Assembly: GCA_016793095.1 (NCBI GenBank)
Contig: JAEUJQ010000061.1
Coordinates: forward strand, 87,191-151,190
Length of the DNA: 64,000 nt
Source: Myxococcaceae bacterium
GTDB taxonomy: Bacteria; Myxococcota; Myxococcia; Myxococcales; Myxococcaceae
Direction: 5' to 3'
The position numbers and the translations under genes were made by a program. Shown here one piece after another: positions 44,056 to 53,211 of this stretch; positions within the stretch are counted from its first letter, which is position 1, and each line of letters begins with the position of its first letter. The notes under the pieces are model-generated. The model was not told the origin of the DNA. It saw only the letters and a program-made list of their open reading frames with translations, and did not search any database.

Positions 44056-45815
44056 GACGGCTGCCCCTTCAGCTCGATCAGCCGCTTGACGAGTTCTCGC
44101 GGCTGGAACGGGTTGGCGCCGCTGCGAGCGAAGCTCCGCACGCCCTTCGGCACGTCGATGAACATCCGGAGCATGCGGTACAGCTGCCCCTGGTGCGAGA
44201 GCTCGACGACCAGGCCGTGGGTCAGCGAGCGGAAGAAGTCGGCGTACACCTGCTCGGCGATGGGGTGCAGCAGGTACGGGATCAGCAGCTTGACGTCGTG
44301 GCCGTCCGCCTTCGCGAGCTCGACCGCCTCGCGCGCGACCCCCGCCGTGCTGCCCCACGCGATGAACCCCAGCTTCGCGTCGGCGTTCCCGCGCAGCTCG
44401 AACAGATCGCTGCGCTGCTTCAGCGGCTCGAGCTTCTTGAACCGCTTCTCGTTCATCTTCGCGTGCAGCCCGCCGCTCGAGGTCGGATCACCCTTCTCGT
44501 TGTGCTCGATCCCGGCCGCCAGGTACGTGCCCTTCTCCATGCCCGGGTGGGAGATGGGGCTGATTCCGCTCTCGGTGAGGGCGAAGCGCGCGTAGGGCTT
44601 GTCCGCCAGCTCCGCGGCGGTCGGCACGCGCCGATCGATCACCTCGAGCTTCGTGGTGTCGATGAGGTCGAGCGCCTCTTTGCGCTGCGCGATCTCCTGA
44701 TCGGAGAGGATGATCACGGGCGTCTGGTACTGCTCGGCGATGTTGAAGGCCGTCACCGTCGTCTTGAAGCTGTCTTCGACGTCGGTCGGGGCGAGCACCG
44801 GCCGCAGCACGTCGCCGTGGCCTGAGAAGGCCGCCTGGAACAGGTCCGCCTGCTCTGGCTTGGTGGGCAACCCGGTGGACGGGCCACCGCGTTGCACGTT
44901 GAGGACGACCAGCGGGAGCTCGGCGATGGTGGCGAGGCCGAGGATCTCGGTCTTGAGGTCCATGCCGGGGCCGCTGGTGGCGGTCATGGACTTCCGGCCC
45001 GCGAACGAGGCCCCGACGGTGGCGCCGATGCCGGCGATCTCGTCTTCGCACTGCAGCACCGTGCCGCCGTACTTCCAGATCTCCTTCGAGAGCGTCTGCA
45101 TCACCTCGGTGGACGGGGTGATCGGGTAGCCGCCGAAGAACTTCACGCCGGCGAAGAGCGCGCCCGCGGCGCACATGTCGTTGCCGTCGCAGAGCATCTT
45201 GGAGCCGGGCGCCGCCTTCGGCCTGGCGAGCTCGTGGGGGCTCGCGAGCGGGTGGGCCTTCGCGTACTCGATGCCGGCCGCGAGGGCCTTCTCGTTGGCC
45301 TCGAGCAGCCCTTCTCCCTTGCTGCCGAACTTCTTCTTGATGCCGCGGCTGATCGCCTCGGCGGGGATCCCGAACCACCCCGAGAGCAGCCCCAGCACCA
45401 CCGACGTCTTCGACTTCTCGGTGCCCGAAGACTTCTTCGTGAGCTCGGAGATCGAGACCGGGATCAGCTCCTTCGGCACCACGCCGCGCGCCTTGAGCGT
45501 CTCGGGCGGGGGCCCGGCCTTCTCTTCGTAGATGAAGATGGTGTCGATCGAGAGCGGCAGCTCGGCCCCGAACTTGAAGAAGTCGTCCCAGTTCAGGGCG
45601 ACCACCACGTCGAGCGCCCCGCCCGGGTTCAAGACCTTCTTCGTCGACAGGCGCACGCGGCAGGAAGACTCACCGCCGCGGATCTGCGACCCGAAACTCT
45701 TCGTCATGAGCGCGTGGTAGCCCTCGGACGAGGCCGCAGCCAGCAGCGATTCACCCGCGCTGACGACCCCATCTCCTCCCGCGCCCGCCATTCCCAGAAT
45801 GAGATCGTCGAGCAT
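44052..45815 (-). CDS. korA: 2-oxoacid:ferredoxin oxidoreductase, fused gamma-alpha subunit
   Basis: A 587-residue protein: residues about 1-185 are the gamma domain (GMAGAGGDGVVSAGE with the CoA-binding loop, then TKSFGSQIRGGESSCRVRLS) and residues about 190-587 the alpha domain (FFGGYPITPSTEVMQ, ATSGPGMDLKTEILGLA). The GYPITPS motif is typical of 2-oxoglutarate ferredoxin oxidoreductases. I chose ATG 45815; upstream frame to 45932 lacks family sequence. It heads the operon, 274 bp after the hybrid kinase gene, in a region that should contain the operon promoter. Confidence 0.93.
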   Translation of the reverse strand: MLDDLILGMAGAGGDGVVSAGESLLAAASSEGYHALMTKSFGSQIRGGESSCRVRLSTKKVLNPGGALDVVVALNWDDFFKFGAELPLSIDTIFIYEEKAGPPPETLKARGVVPKELIPVSISELTKKSSGTEKSKTSVVLGLLSGWFGIPAEAISRGIKKKFGSKGEGLLEANEKALAAGIEYAKAHPLASPHELARPKAAPGSKMLCDGNDMCAAGALFAGVKFFGGYPITPSTEVMQTLSKEIWKYGGTVLQCEDEIAGIGATVGASFAGRKSMTATSGPGMDLKTEILGLATIAELPLVVLNVQRGGPSTGLPTKPEQADLFQAAFSGHGDVLRPVLAPTDVEDSFKTTVTAFNIAEQYQTPVIILSDQEIAQRKEALDLIDTTKLEVIDRRVPTAAELADKPYARFALTESGISPISHPGMEKGTYLAAGIEHNEKGDPTSSGGLHAKMNEKRFKKLEPLKQRSDLFELRGNADAKLGFIAWGSTAGVAREAVELAKADGHDVKLLIPYLLHPIAEQVYADFFRSLTHGLVVELSHQGQLYRMLRMFIDVPKGVRSFARSGANPFQPRELVKRLIELKGQPS

Positions 45816-46089
45816 GCGGCCTCGCCCTCGTGCAACCACTGCACCACCCCGGGGACCCTGTGTGGGCCCGACGCGCGTGGCCACGGCAACCCTTCCGCGC
45901 AGCGATTGCGCCGTGCGGGGAGCGACGCGCATGACTTTCGGCGGTGCGTGCGTGGAGCCAGCCTTCCGTGCCGCGCCGCAATCCTCGCGGGAATCGCCGG
46001 TTTGGCCGAGGTGAGGGGGGTCGCAGGTTGCGGCACGTCACGCAGCGACGCGCAAAGGGCCGGGCAGCGGTGTGGATGTTCCGGGTGAG
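45816..46089. other. Leader region of the kor-nuo operon
   Basis: These 274 bp lie between the hybrid kinase stop and the korA start, both on the minus strand. It must hold the promoter of the 14-gene operon. I see no clear consensus promoter, sigma-54 box or T-rich terminator in it. GAGGGCGAGG lies just before the korA ATG and can serve as its ribosome-binding site. Confidence 0.4.
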
Positions 46090-47937
46090 TCAGCGCGCGC
46101 CGAGGTGTGCTCGCAGCATGGCCTCGAGCGCGGTGAAGTCGTAGGGCTTGGGGAGGGCGCCGGCGAAGCCATGGGCTCGGTAGCTGGCCATGCCTGCGTC
46201 GTCGGAGTAGCCGCTCGAGACGATCGCGGTGACGTTCGGGTCGAGGGCGCGCAGCTTCGAGATGGCGTCAAGCCCGCCGTTGCCGCCCCGCACGGTGAGA
46301 TCGAGGATCACCAGATCGTAGGGCTGGCGAGCCTCGAGAGCCTCGCGGTACCGCGCGACGGCCTCGTCGCCGTGCGCTGCGACGTCGACGTGGTGCCCCA
46401 GGGCCCTGAGCATGCGCCCGCTGGCGGTGCGCACCAGCGCGTCATCGTCCATCAGCAGGATCCGGCCGGGTCGAGTGCTCTTCGAGACCGCGGCGGGCTC
46501 GGGCCTGACGTCGGGGAACGCGGGCAGCGTCACCATGAAGGTGTTTCCGCGGGCGGCGCCCTCGAGCAGCTCGAGCGTGCCCTGATGTCGGGTCACGATC
46601 GACCAGGCAGTCGCGAGCCCCAGGCCACTCCCCTGCGTGGTGGCGTACGGCTCGAAGACGCGCGCCCTGAGGGCGACCGGCAGCGCGGGCCCGTCGTCCG
46701 CGATCGCGACGGCGACCCGGTTCCCGTCGGGAGTCGGGCGGTTGGTGGCCGAGACCCGCAGCAGGCCCCCTTGCGGCATCGCCTCGACTGCCCGGGCCAC
46801 CAGGCTGTGCACGACCTGCGAGAACTGCCCCGTGTCCACCTCGACGGCCCAGAGGTCGGGGGCGAACGAGACCTCGATCGAGATGTTGGTGCCGCTGACC
46901 GCCAGGCGCGCTGCGGACTCGACGAGGGGGCCGAGGGCCACGCGCTGGGTGACGGGCGTGCCGCCGCGCGCGAAGGTGAGCAGCTGGTTCGCGAGCCGTG
47001 AGCTCAGCCCGAGTGCCTGCACCGCCTCGTCCAGCAGCTCGCGTCGCTCGCCGGGGTCGTCCGACAGCCGGGCGAGCGAGACCTGCCCCAGCACCGCCTG
47101 CAGGAGGTTGTTGAAGTCGTGCGCGATGCCGCCCGCCAGCCGGCCGACGGCCTCGAGCTTCATGGCGCGCAGCCGCTCGGCCTCGTGGCGACGCTGGACG
47201 GTGAGATCGGTGAAGAGCACCACCACGCTGCGCCGCCCCTCGAGCTCGACGTGGGCGGCGCGCATGCGCACGTCGAGGGGCTCGCCGTCGTAACGCCGCA
47301 GGGCAAGCTCGGTTCCGTGCGCGGGGTGCAGAGCGTCTGGCTGGAGCGCTTCGAGCACGCCGCGCGCGCCGACGCCAAGCTCGTCGATGGAGCGCCCCGG
47401 CAGCTGGGGGTGGCCGAGCAGCTCATGGCTGCGGGGGTTGGCGTAACGGATCTCGCGCGTGGCGGTGTCCACCACCAGCACGCCGTCGGACGAGTTCTCG
47501 ACGATGGCGCGGAACCGCTCCTCGGAGCGCTTGAGGGCCTCCTCGTCGTGGCGACGGCGCGTGATGTCCACTGCGATGCAGAGGAAGAGCCCCTCTTCCG
47601 GCGGCCCGCACGGCGTGAACTGCACCTCCATCAAGAAGCGCTCGCCGTTGGTGCGAATCGACTGCCACTCGAACGTCTTGCTGCCCCGCTCGAGGGCCTC
47701 CACCACGTTGCGATGCACGAGGTCGGCCGAGCGCTCGCCGCTGGGTTGGACCTCGGGCGCAAAGTCCATCACGCTCTTCCCGATGAAGTCCTCGCGGCGC
47801 GCGACCCCGAAGAGGCCGAGCGTGGCGGGGTTGCAGTCGATGCAGGCGGGGCCCCGCATGAGCAGCACCGCCGGCCCCATCGTCTCGAAGAGCGCCCGGT
47901 ACCGTGCCTCGACCGTGTTGAGCGTGTCGCCAGCCAC
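46090..47937 (-). CDS. Hybrid sensor histidine kinase (PAS-PAS-HisKA-HATPase-REC)
   Basis: A 615-residue soluble hybrid kinase. Two PAS domains (about 10-125 and 140-250) precede a dimerisation helix with the phospho-accepting His273 in GGIAHDFNNLLQ, an HATPase domain with ADDGPAL and GSGLGLATAWS (G boxes), and a receiver domain with Asp546 in LVILDL, its acidic triad DDD and Lys in LPKPYDF. No membrane helix is seen, so it senses a cytoplasmic signal. No separate response regulator lies beside it. It is directly upstream of the kor-nuo operon on the same strand. Confidence 0.9.
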   Translation of the reverse strand: MAGDTLNTVEARYRALFETMGPAVLLMRGPACIDCNPATLGLFGVARREDFIGKSVMDFAPEVQPSGERSADLVHRNVVEALERGSKTFEWQSIRTNGERFLMEVQFTPCGPPEEGLFLCIAVDITRRRHDEEALKRSEERFRAIVENSSDGVLVVDTATREIRYANPRSHELLGHPQLPGRSIDELGVGARGVLEALQPDALHPAHGTELALRRYDGEPLDVRMRAAHVELEGRRSVVVLFTDLTVQRRHEAERLRAMKLEAVGRLAGGIAHDFNNLLQAVLGQVSLARLSDDPGERRELLDEAVQALGLSSRLANQLLTFARGGTPVTQRVALGPLVESAARLAVSGTNISIEVSFAPDLWAVEVDTGQFSQVVHSLVARAVEAMPQGGLLRVSATNRPTPDGNRVAVAIADDGPALPVALRARVFEPYATTQGSGLGLATAWSIVTRHQGTLELLEGAARGNTFMVTLPAFPDVRPEPAAVSKSTRPGRILLMDDDALVRTASGRMLRALGHHVDVAAHGDEAVARYREALEARQPYDLVILDLTVRGGNGGLDAISKLRALDPNVTAIVSSGYSDDAGMASYRAHGFAGALPKPYDFTALEAMLRAHLGAR

Positions 47938-47995
47938 GAGGTGACTCCCTAACAGAAGTCAGCGTGAGTCGGCGACCCGCAACCGAATGGACCTG

Positions 47996-48874
47996 TCAGG
48001 GCCCGCGAGCCCATGACGGAACGCGGTGTTCGTTCGCGCGCAGCCAGCCGCCCTGCACCGTCTCCTCCACCGCGAGCCCCGCCGCCTCGAGCGTGGCGCT
48101 CGCCTGCTGCCAGATCCGGGGCGGCGCGACGACGAAGCCGGTCGCGTCGGCGAGCCCGGCCAGCGCGTGAGGATCGGTCTCTGCCACGAGCGCCCGAGCG
48201 AGGGCTTCGCGGACATCTCCGCCGAGCTGCTTCTGCACGAACACCGGTTCGTTCGCGACCGGCGACGAGGTCGCGAGCACGCGGAGACCGGGCACGGTCG
48301 CGCCGTGTCCGGAGTAGCTCGCGCCCACCGCGACCTTCCCGGTCGCCAGCGCAGAGAGGACCGCGTCGTGGGTGCCGAGCCACACCGGCTCGACGTGGAT
48401 CTTCGCGGCGCCCAGGGTCGCGGCCGGCAGGAGGAAGCCTGTCACCGAGCTGCGATCGACGTAGCCGAAGCGCTGGTTCGCGAGATCGCTCAGCGCGCGG
48501 GCGGGTGAGGCTTCGGGCACGAGGAACTCCGCTGACATGGTGCTCTGGCCGTGGCGCGTCAGCTGGACCAGCGGCTCCACCTCGAAGACCGCGGCGCAGT
48601 AGAAGAAGTCGAACAGCGGCAGCAGCCCTGCGTCGGCGCGACCGCTCTGCAGCTCGTCGAGCGCGGCCGCGTTCGTCTTCGCCGCGTGCAGCTCGAGCGT
48701 GAGCCCCGACGCCGCCTCGAGCCGGCGCTTCAGCAGGTCAGGCGCGGCTGGCGTGTGCTGCGGACCGAAGACGATGACGAGCGGCCGATCTCGTCCAGCG
48801 ACCTGCTTGCGGCAACCGGCTCCCGCGAAGGCCAGCGCGCCGAGGACCGCGCGGCGCGAGAGACGCCGACTCAT
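47996..48874 (-). CDS. PhnD-like substrate-binding lipoprotein
   Basis: A 292-residue protein with a signal ending AFAGAGC (lipobox GAGC) and a periplasmic binding-protein fold of the phosphonate/phosphite PhnD type: PLVIVFGPQHTPAAPDLLKR, then ELQSGRADAGLLPLFDF, FGYVDRSSVTGFLLPA and VGASYSGHGA. No permease or ATPase is adjacent, so it may be an orphan sensor or serve a transporter elsewhere. Its start overlaps the stop of the lectin-like lipoprotein (ATGA). Confidence 0.8.
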   Translation of the reverse strand: MSRRLSRRAVLGALAFAGAGCRKQVAGRDRPLVIVFGPQHTPAAPDLLKRRLEAASGLTLELHAAKTNAAALDELQSGRADAGLLPLFDFFYCAAVFEVEPLVQLTRHGQSTMSAEFLVPEASPARALSDLANQRFGYVDRSSVTGFLLPAATLGAAKIHVEPVWLGTHDAVLSALATGKVAVGASYSGHGATVPGLRVLATSSPVANEPVFVQKQLGGDVREALARALVAETDPHALAGLADATGFVVAPPRIWQQASATLEAAGLAVEETVQGGWLRANEHRVPSWARGP

Positions 48875-50058
48875 GGCACCTCTCCCGTCGCGACCACGAG
48901 CTGATCGACCTGGAACTGCTGCACCACGGGGCTCCCGTCGCCGATGTACGGCAGCATGAGGAACTGGGTGAACTGCATGTCCGGGTGCTGGTTGGTGCGG
49001 AAGAGCACGCGATCGCTCGTCACCACCGTCTGCCCGTCGAGCCGAAGGCGAAGCCGGCCGTCGGGCACGCCGCGGCCCTGCTGAATGGTGTTGAGCTGGA
49101 AGTACGCCTCGAGGCGGTGCCAGTCGCCCTTGAAGCGCGGACCGGGCGTGTCGGTGAACCACGGCTGCGCGGTGTCCCACGAGCGGGCGCTGTACCAGGT
49201 GTTGGTGCCGGTGCTGAAGCAGTCGCGGCCGTCGACGTCGCCCGCGAGCCCGTTGCACGCCGCCACGGAGCGGTTCTCGGTGAACGGGTACGTCATGAAG
49301 TTGCCGTTGCAGCCCACGAAGGTGTCGTTGTTGCGCAGGACACAGGCCGGGTCGACGTTGCGGCTGTCCTGGAGCGCGAGCATCGGCCGGCCGCCGACGA
49401 CCTCGATGTAGAGGGTGAGGCGGGAGTTGGCAGGGCCGACGAAGTCGGTGTCCTTGTTCGTCGTGAAGTGGAACATGTGCGGGTGGTAGGCGCGACCAGA
49501 GCCCACCCAGTTCGGACTGAAGCGGATCATCATGCGCACGTAGACGCGCTCGCTCGGGGTGATGCGGTGGCGCGCGGGCTTGCCTCCAGCGCAGCCGGTG
49601 GCAGCCATCGCGAAGCTGCACTCGAAGGCGCCGGCTCCACCGTTGGGCGAGACGTTCGTGGTGGTGATGGTGCCGCCCGGCCCGTCGTACCACCCGCGCG
49701 CCGCGAAGTTCGCGTCGTCGAAGGCCTCGGAGAAGAGGACGGTGCCGGCGGGAATGTCGGACGCAGCGCCGCCAGCCTGATTCCCGCCCGCGGAACCGCC
49801 AGCCTGGCTCGCGCCCCCGCCAGCGCCGCCGGCCTGGTTCCCACCTGCCGAACCGCCAGCGCTCGCGCCCCCAGCTGTCGCGCCGCCCGCCGTGGCTCCG
49901 CCGCCGGAAGCTCCACCCGCCAGGCCCCCCGCTGCCTCGCCACCCGCCGCGCCGCCAGCGCTCGCAGCCCCTCCACCTCCGCCTGTCCCGGCATCTGGAG
50001 CCACCGGCATTGACGAACAGCCCACCGCAACGAGCGACACCAGGAGGAGCGTTCGCAT
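48871..50058 (-). CDS. Lipoprotein with Gly/Ala/Ser linker and lectin-like jelly-roll domain
   Basis: A 395-residue lipoprotein (lipobox VAVGC). A Gly/Ala/Ser-rich linker of about 80 residues (SAGGNQAGGA-type units) follows, then a 280-residue domain that looks like a concanavalin-type jelly roll: GTVLFSEAFDDANFAARGWY, YHPHMFHFTTNKDTDF, GDWHRLEAYFQLNTIQQ and LRLRLDGQTVV. Such domains occur in polysaccharide lyases and carbohydrate-binding proteins; no catalytic residues are assigned. It starts at ATG 50058, 103 bp from the divergent lipoprotein gene. Confidence 0.72.
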   Translation of the reverse strand: MRTLLLVSLVAVGCSSMPVAPDAGTGGGGGAASAGGAAGGEAAGGLAGGASGGGATAGGATAGGASAGGSAGGNQAGGAGGGASQAGGSAGGNQAGGAASDIPAGTVLFSEAFDDANFAARGWYDGPGGTITTTNVSPNGGAGAFECSFAMAATGCAGGKPARHRITPSERVYVRMMIRFSPNWVGSGRAYHPHMFHFTTNKDTDFVGPANSRLTLYIEVVGGRPMLALQDSRNVDPACVLRNNDTFVGCNGNFMTYPFTENRSVAACNGLAGDVDGRDCFSTGTNTWYSARSWDTAQPWFTDTPGPRFKGDWHRLEAYFQLNTIQQGRGVPDGRLRLRLDGQTVVTSDRVLFRTNQHPDMQFTQFLMLPYIGDGSPVVQQFQVDQLVVATGEVP

Positions 50059-50161
50059 GGGGGCGCAGGGAACCACAATGCCGAGCGGGGGGAAACCGGC
50101 GAAGACACGACCCACCTCGGTACTCGCGCCGCGCAGTGAACACTGGACTAACCTCGGTGGA

Positions 50162-52108
50162 ATGCGCGCTCGCGTTCTGCTGCTGGCAGCGGTGGTGGGC
50201 TGTGGAGGTGTCCCGTCGGGCGCCGATGGTGGAAGCGGAGGCGGCGGAGGCTCCGGTGGCTCGACGGGTGGCGGTTCTGCTGGTGGCTCGACCGCCGGTG
50301 GCTCCGCAGGCGGCTCGACGAGTGGCGGTTCTGCTGGTGGCTCGACAGCGGGTGGCCCCGCAGGCGGCTCGACCGCTGGGGGCTCCGCAGGCGGCTCGAC
50401 GGGTGGCGGTTCTGCTGGTGGCTCGACCGCGGGTGGCTCCGCAGGCGGCTCGACCGCTGGTGGCTCCGCAGGCGGCTCGACAGGTGGCGGTTCTGCTGGT
50501 GGCTCGACCGCGGGTGGCTCCGCAGGCGGCTCGACAGCGGGTGGCTCCGCAGGCGGCTCGACAGCGGGTGGCTCCGCAGGCGGCTCGGCGGCCGGTGGAT
50601 CGGCAGCGGGTGGTTCAGCTGGCGGTGCGGCGGGTGGCTCTGCCGGAGGCGCTGGCGGCGGCTCCGCGTGCCCCGCGCTCGTCCTCGGCACGGCGATGGA
50701 GGATGTCTACGTCGATCAGACCGCACCAGCGGGCGGCACCGGAACGCAGCCCTGCCCCTTCCGCACCATCCTCGAGGCGCTCGCCCTGCCCGCGCCGGGC
50801 AACGGCGTCACCCTCCGTACCGTCCGCGTGCGCGGGCAGGCCGGTGGCCGGACCTACACCGAGACCTCCCCGCTCGTGATCCCCTCGCGCGTCGAGGTGA
50901 CGAGCGACTACCCCGGCGGCCCGGTCGGCGCGGCCAACGTCACGGTGAGCGCGAACGGAGTCTGCGTGACCGGCCAGCGGTGCGCCGTGCTCCTCACGGG
51001 TGGCCGGCTCACCGGCGTCACGGTGATCCCGTCGAGCGGGCCGGCCTGCGCCGGCGTGGTGACGCAGGCCAGCCCCAGCACGTCGTCGATCTCGGGCTGC
51101 GTGATCCGCAACGCCACCCAGAGTGGCATCGTGGCGCTCGGCCAGCTGTCGATCTCCAACACCACCTCTCGCAGCAACCAGGGGAACGGGCTCGAGGCGT
51201 CGAGCACCACGCCAGCGATCGTCTCGTTCTCTGCGTCGGGGCTCGCCGGGCTCGTCAACGTCTTCTCGCAGAACACCCAGTCGGGACTCAACGTCACTGG
51301 CCTCAGCCGGCTCTCGGCGCAGTGGCTCTTCGTCGAGGACAACCTGCAGTACGGGCTGTACCTCGACACGCCGGGGGTGACGCACTCCGTCTCGAACGTC
51401 ACCGGCCGCCGGAACGGGCGTGACGGGCTGCACGTCGTGAACGGTCACGTCACGCTCTTCCTGGTCAGCGGAGGGCTGAACGAGTTCTCGTCGAACGGCG
51501 GCGCGGGCGCGGTGATCGGCACGGGTGATCCGCTCAGCACGGTGGGCGCGCGGCTGACGGCCCTCGGCGTGCCGGGCGGCTCCGGCGGGTTGTGGGCGCG
51601 CGCGCACGACTTCTCCTCGAACGACGGAGGCGGCGTGCTCATTCAGGGACCGACCGGTGAGGACGGAGGCTTCAACATGGTCTCGTCGTCGACGGTGCGT
51701 TCGAACGGGAACTTCGGGGTCAGGGTCGCGCCGGTGGTCGCCGCGCCGATCCGTCTGCAGATGCGCGGCACCGAGATCGTGCGCACGCGTCAGGGCATCG
51801 GCTTCACCTTCCGGCGGGTGACGGGCGCGAACGACGAGCTGGACCTGGGACCAGCGGGCGCCAACACCTTCGCGCCGCGTGACGGAGGCCTCAACGCCGT
51901 GGCTGCCCTGTGCCTCGACAACGCGTCGGGCCTGCCGTGGACACAGGCGGTCGAGGGCAACCACTGGTCGCTCCCCTGCCCGCTCCCGCTGACCGACGCG
52001 GGCTACCAGGCGCAGGTGCCGTCGTGCGCGCAGCCGCCGGGGACGTACCGCGAGATTCTCTTCACCGGGCCCACCGCGCCGATCTCGTCGGTCGCTTCCT
52101 GCCAATGA
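50162..52108 (+). CDS. Lipoprotein with long Gly-Ser-Ala repeats and right-handed beta-helix domain
   Basis: A 648-residue lipoprotein (lipobox AAVVGC). Residues about 20-165 are a repeated GGSAGGSTA-type linker. Residues about 170-640 form a parallel beta-helix (pectate-lyase-like/DUF1565-type) with short repeated strands such as GIVALGQLSISNTTSRSNQG, SGLNVTGLSRLSAQWLFVED and GGGVLIQGPTG. Such lipoproteins are numerous on myxobacterial outer membranes and may bind or cut polysaccharides. ATG 50162 is right after an A-rich stretch. Its stop overlaps the start of the PDZ gene (ATGA). Confidence 0.75.
   Translation: MRARVLLLAAVVGCGGVPSGADGGSGGGGGSGGSTGGGSAGGSTAGGSAGGSTSGGSAGGSTAGGPAGGSTAGGSAGGSTGGGSAGGSTAGGSAGGSTAGGSAGGSTGGGSAGGSTAGGSAGGSTAGGSAGGSTAGGSAGGSAAGGSAAGGSAGGAAGGSAGGAGGGSACPALVLGTAMEDVYVDQTAPAGGTGTQPCPFRTILEALALPAPGNGVTLRTVRVRGQAGGRTYTETSPLVIPSRVEVTSDYPGGPVGAANVTVSANGVCVTGQRCAVLLTGGRLTGVTVIPSSGPACAGVVTQASPSTSSISGCVIRNATQSGIVALGQLSISNTTSRSNQGNGLEASSTTPAIVSFSASGLAGLVNVFSQNTQSGLNVTGLSRLSAQWLFVEDNLQYGLYLDTPGVTHSVSNVTGRRNGRDGLHVVNGHVTLFLVSGGLNEFSSNGGAGAVIGTGDPLSTVGARLTALGVPGGSGGLWARAHDFSSNDGGGVLIQGPTGEDGGFNMVSSSTVRSNGNFGVRVAPVVAAPIRLQMRGTEIVRTRQGIGFTFRRVTGANDELDLGPAGANTFAPRDGGLNAVAALCLDNASGLPWTQAVEGNHWSLPCPLPLTDAGYQAQVPSCAQPPGTYREILFTGPTAPISSVASCQ
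50220..50660 (+). repeat. Gly-Ser-Ala coding minisatellite
   Basis: About 27-bp units encoding GGSAGGSTA recur sixteen or so times, with longer identical stretches (GGCGGTTCTGCTGGTGGCTC appears several times). The DNA is unusually uniform, so unit number may change by slippage, varying linker length on the cell surface. Confidence 0.7.
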
Positions 52109-53211
52109 AGCGCCTCGGCGGCGCCCTGGCCGCTGCGCTGGCTGCGGGGCTGGTCATCTGGCTCCTCGTTCGCCACCAGACCGAGCCCGCGCCGGTCGCG
52201 CTGGCACAGGATCAGGCGGCGAAGCCGGTTTCGCCGCTCACGCTCGCCCCGGCGCCGCCTCGCGCCCTGACGGTCGCGGTGGACGCTGGCCTGATCGGGC
52301 CCACCGCTGGCGAGCCGGCCCGCGTGCCGACGACGTGCACGCACGCGGTGACGCATGAGCGGCCGGCAGAGCTCGCGGGCTGGACCGAGCTGACGATCGT
52401 GCCGCCTGACCGAGACGCCGAGCCCGCAGGCGGGCAGCTTCGGCTGCTGGGCCAGGGTGAGGCGGAGGACTGGGCGCTCCCGAGCTGGCACGTCTATCTC
52501 CGGCTCTGCGACCCGACGACGATCGTGGTCCGGGCGAACGCAGGCGAGGGCAGCGTCATCGCGAACCCCGAGGTCGCCTCGGTCACCCTTCATCTCGCTC
52601 CCGCGCCGGCCCGCGTCGTCCTTCACGGAACGCTCGTGAGGCGCGACGGGCGACCCGTCAGCGGCGCGCGCATGAGAGTGCCCGGCGATTCGACCGAGAC
52701 CGACGATGCGGGGCAGTTCGAGCTGGCGTCGGCCGCGGTGGACGACCCGGTGGTGGTCGCCGTGGGCGGCGCCTGGGTGTTCGCGAACGGGGCCTCGGAG
52801 ATCGAGGTGAAACGGTCGAGCTCCCGGATTGCGCTGGGCACCCTCGAGGTCACGTCCCTCTCGTTGGTTCCAGCCGGCAAGATCGGCATCGGCTGGAACA
52901 CGAAGGCTTCGGAGCCAACGGTGGCCGAGGTCTTTCCGAACAGTCCTGCCGAGCACGCCGGGCTCAAGCCGGGTGACGTCCTCCTCGAGGTCGATGGCCA
53001 CGCGATCGCCTCGCCGGACGAGGGCGTGAGACTCATCCCCGGAGAGCCAGGCAGTGCGCTGCGCCTCAAGGTGCGGCGCGGAGCCGACATCTTCCTCGTC
53101 GATCTGCGGCGCGAGGTCGCTGACGCGGACGATCTCCGCGCGTCGATGCGTGAGCGCCTCGAATCCTCTCACCGGCGCAGCGATCCGATGCCGCCAGAGC
53201 CAGAGCCGTGA
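52105..53211 (+). CDS. Membrane-anchored protein with carboxypeptidase-regulatory-like and PDZ domains
   Basis: A 368-residue protein: an N-terminal anchor (AAALAAGLVIWLLV), a Pro-rich stretch, a carboxypeptidase regulatory-like (Ig-type) domain with VLHGTLVRRDGRPVSGAR (about 172-250), and a C-terminal PDZ domain (about 265-345) with VAEVFPNSPAEHAGLKPGDV and LEVDGHAI. No protease domain is present. It may scaffold envelope proteins. ATG 52105 overlaps the preceding stop (ATGA). The last codons lie in the 114-bp tandem duplication. Confidence 0.78.
   Translation: MKRLGGALAAALAAGLVIWLLVRHQTEPAPVALAQDQAAKPVSPLTLAPAPPRALTVAVDAGLIGPTAGEPARVPTTCTHAVTHERPAELAGWTELTIVPPDRDAEPAGGQLRLLGQGEAEDWALPSWHVYLRLCDPTTIVVRANAGEGSVIANPEVASVTLHLAPAPARVVLHGTLVRRDGRPVSGARMRVPGDSTETDDAGQFELASAAVDDPVVVAVGGAWVFANGASEIEVKRSSSRIALGTLEVTSLSLVPAGKIGIGWNTKASEPTVAEVFPNSPAEHAGLKPGDVLLEVDGHAIASPDEGVRLIPGEPGSALRLKVRRGADIFLVDLRREVADADDLRASMRERLESSHRRSDPMPPEPEP

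Noticed and set aside
47996..50143. 715-codon minus-strand frame as one protein
   Set aside because: Only the last 292 codons encode PhnD-like sequence; the first part is the shadow of the lectin-like lipoprotein in another frame.
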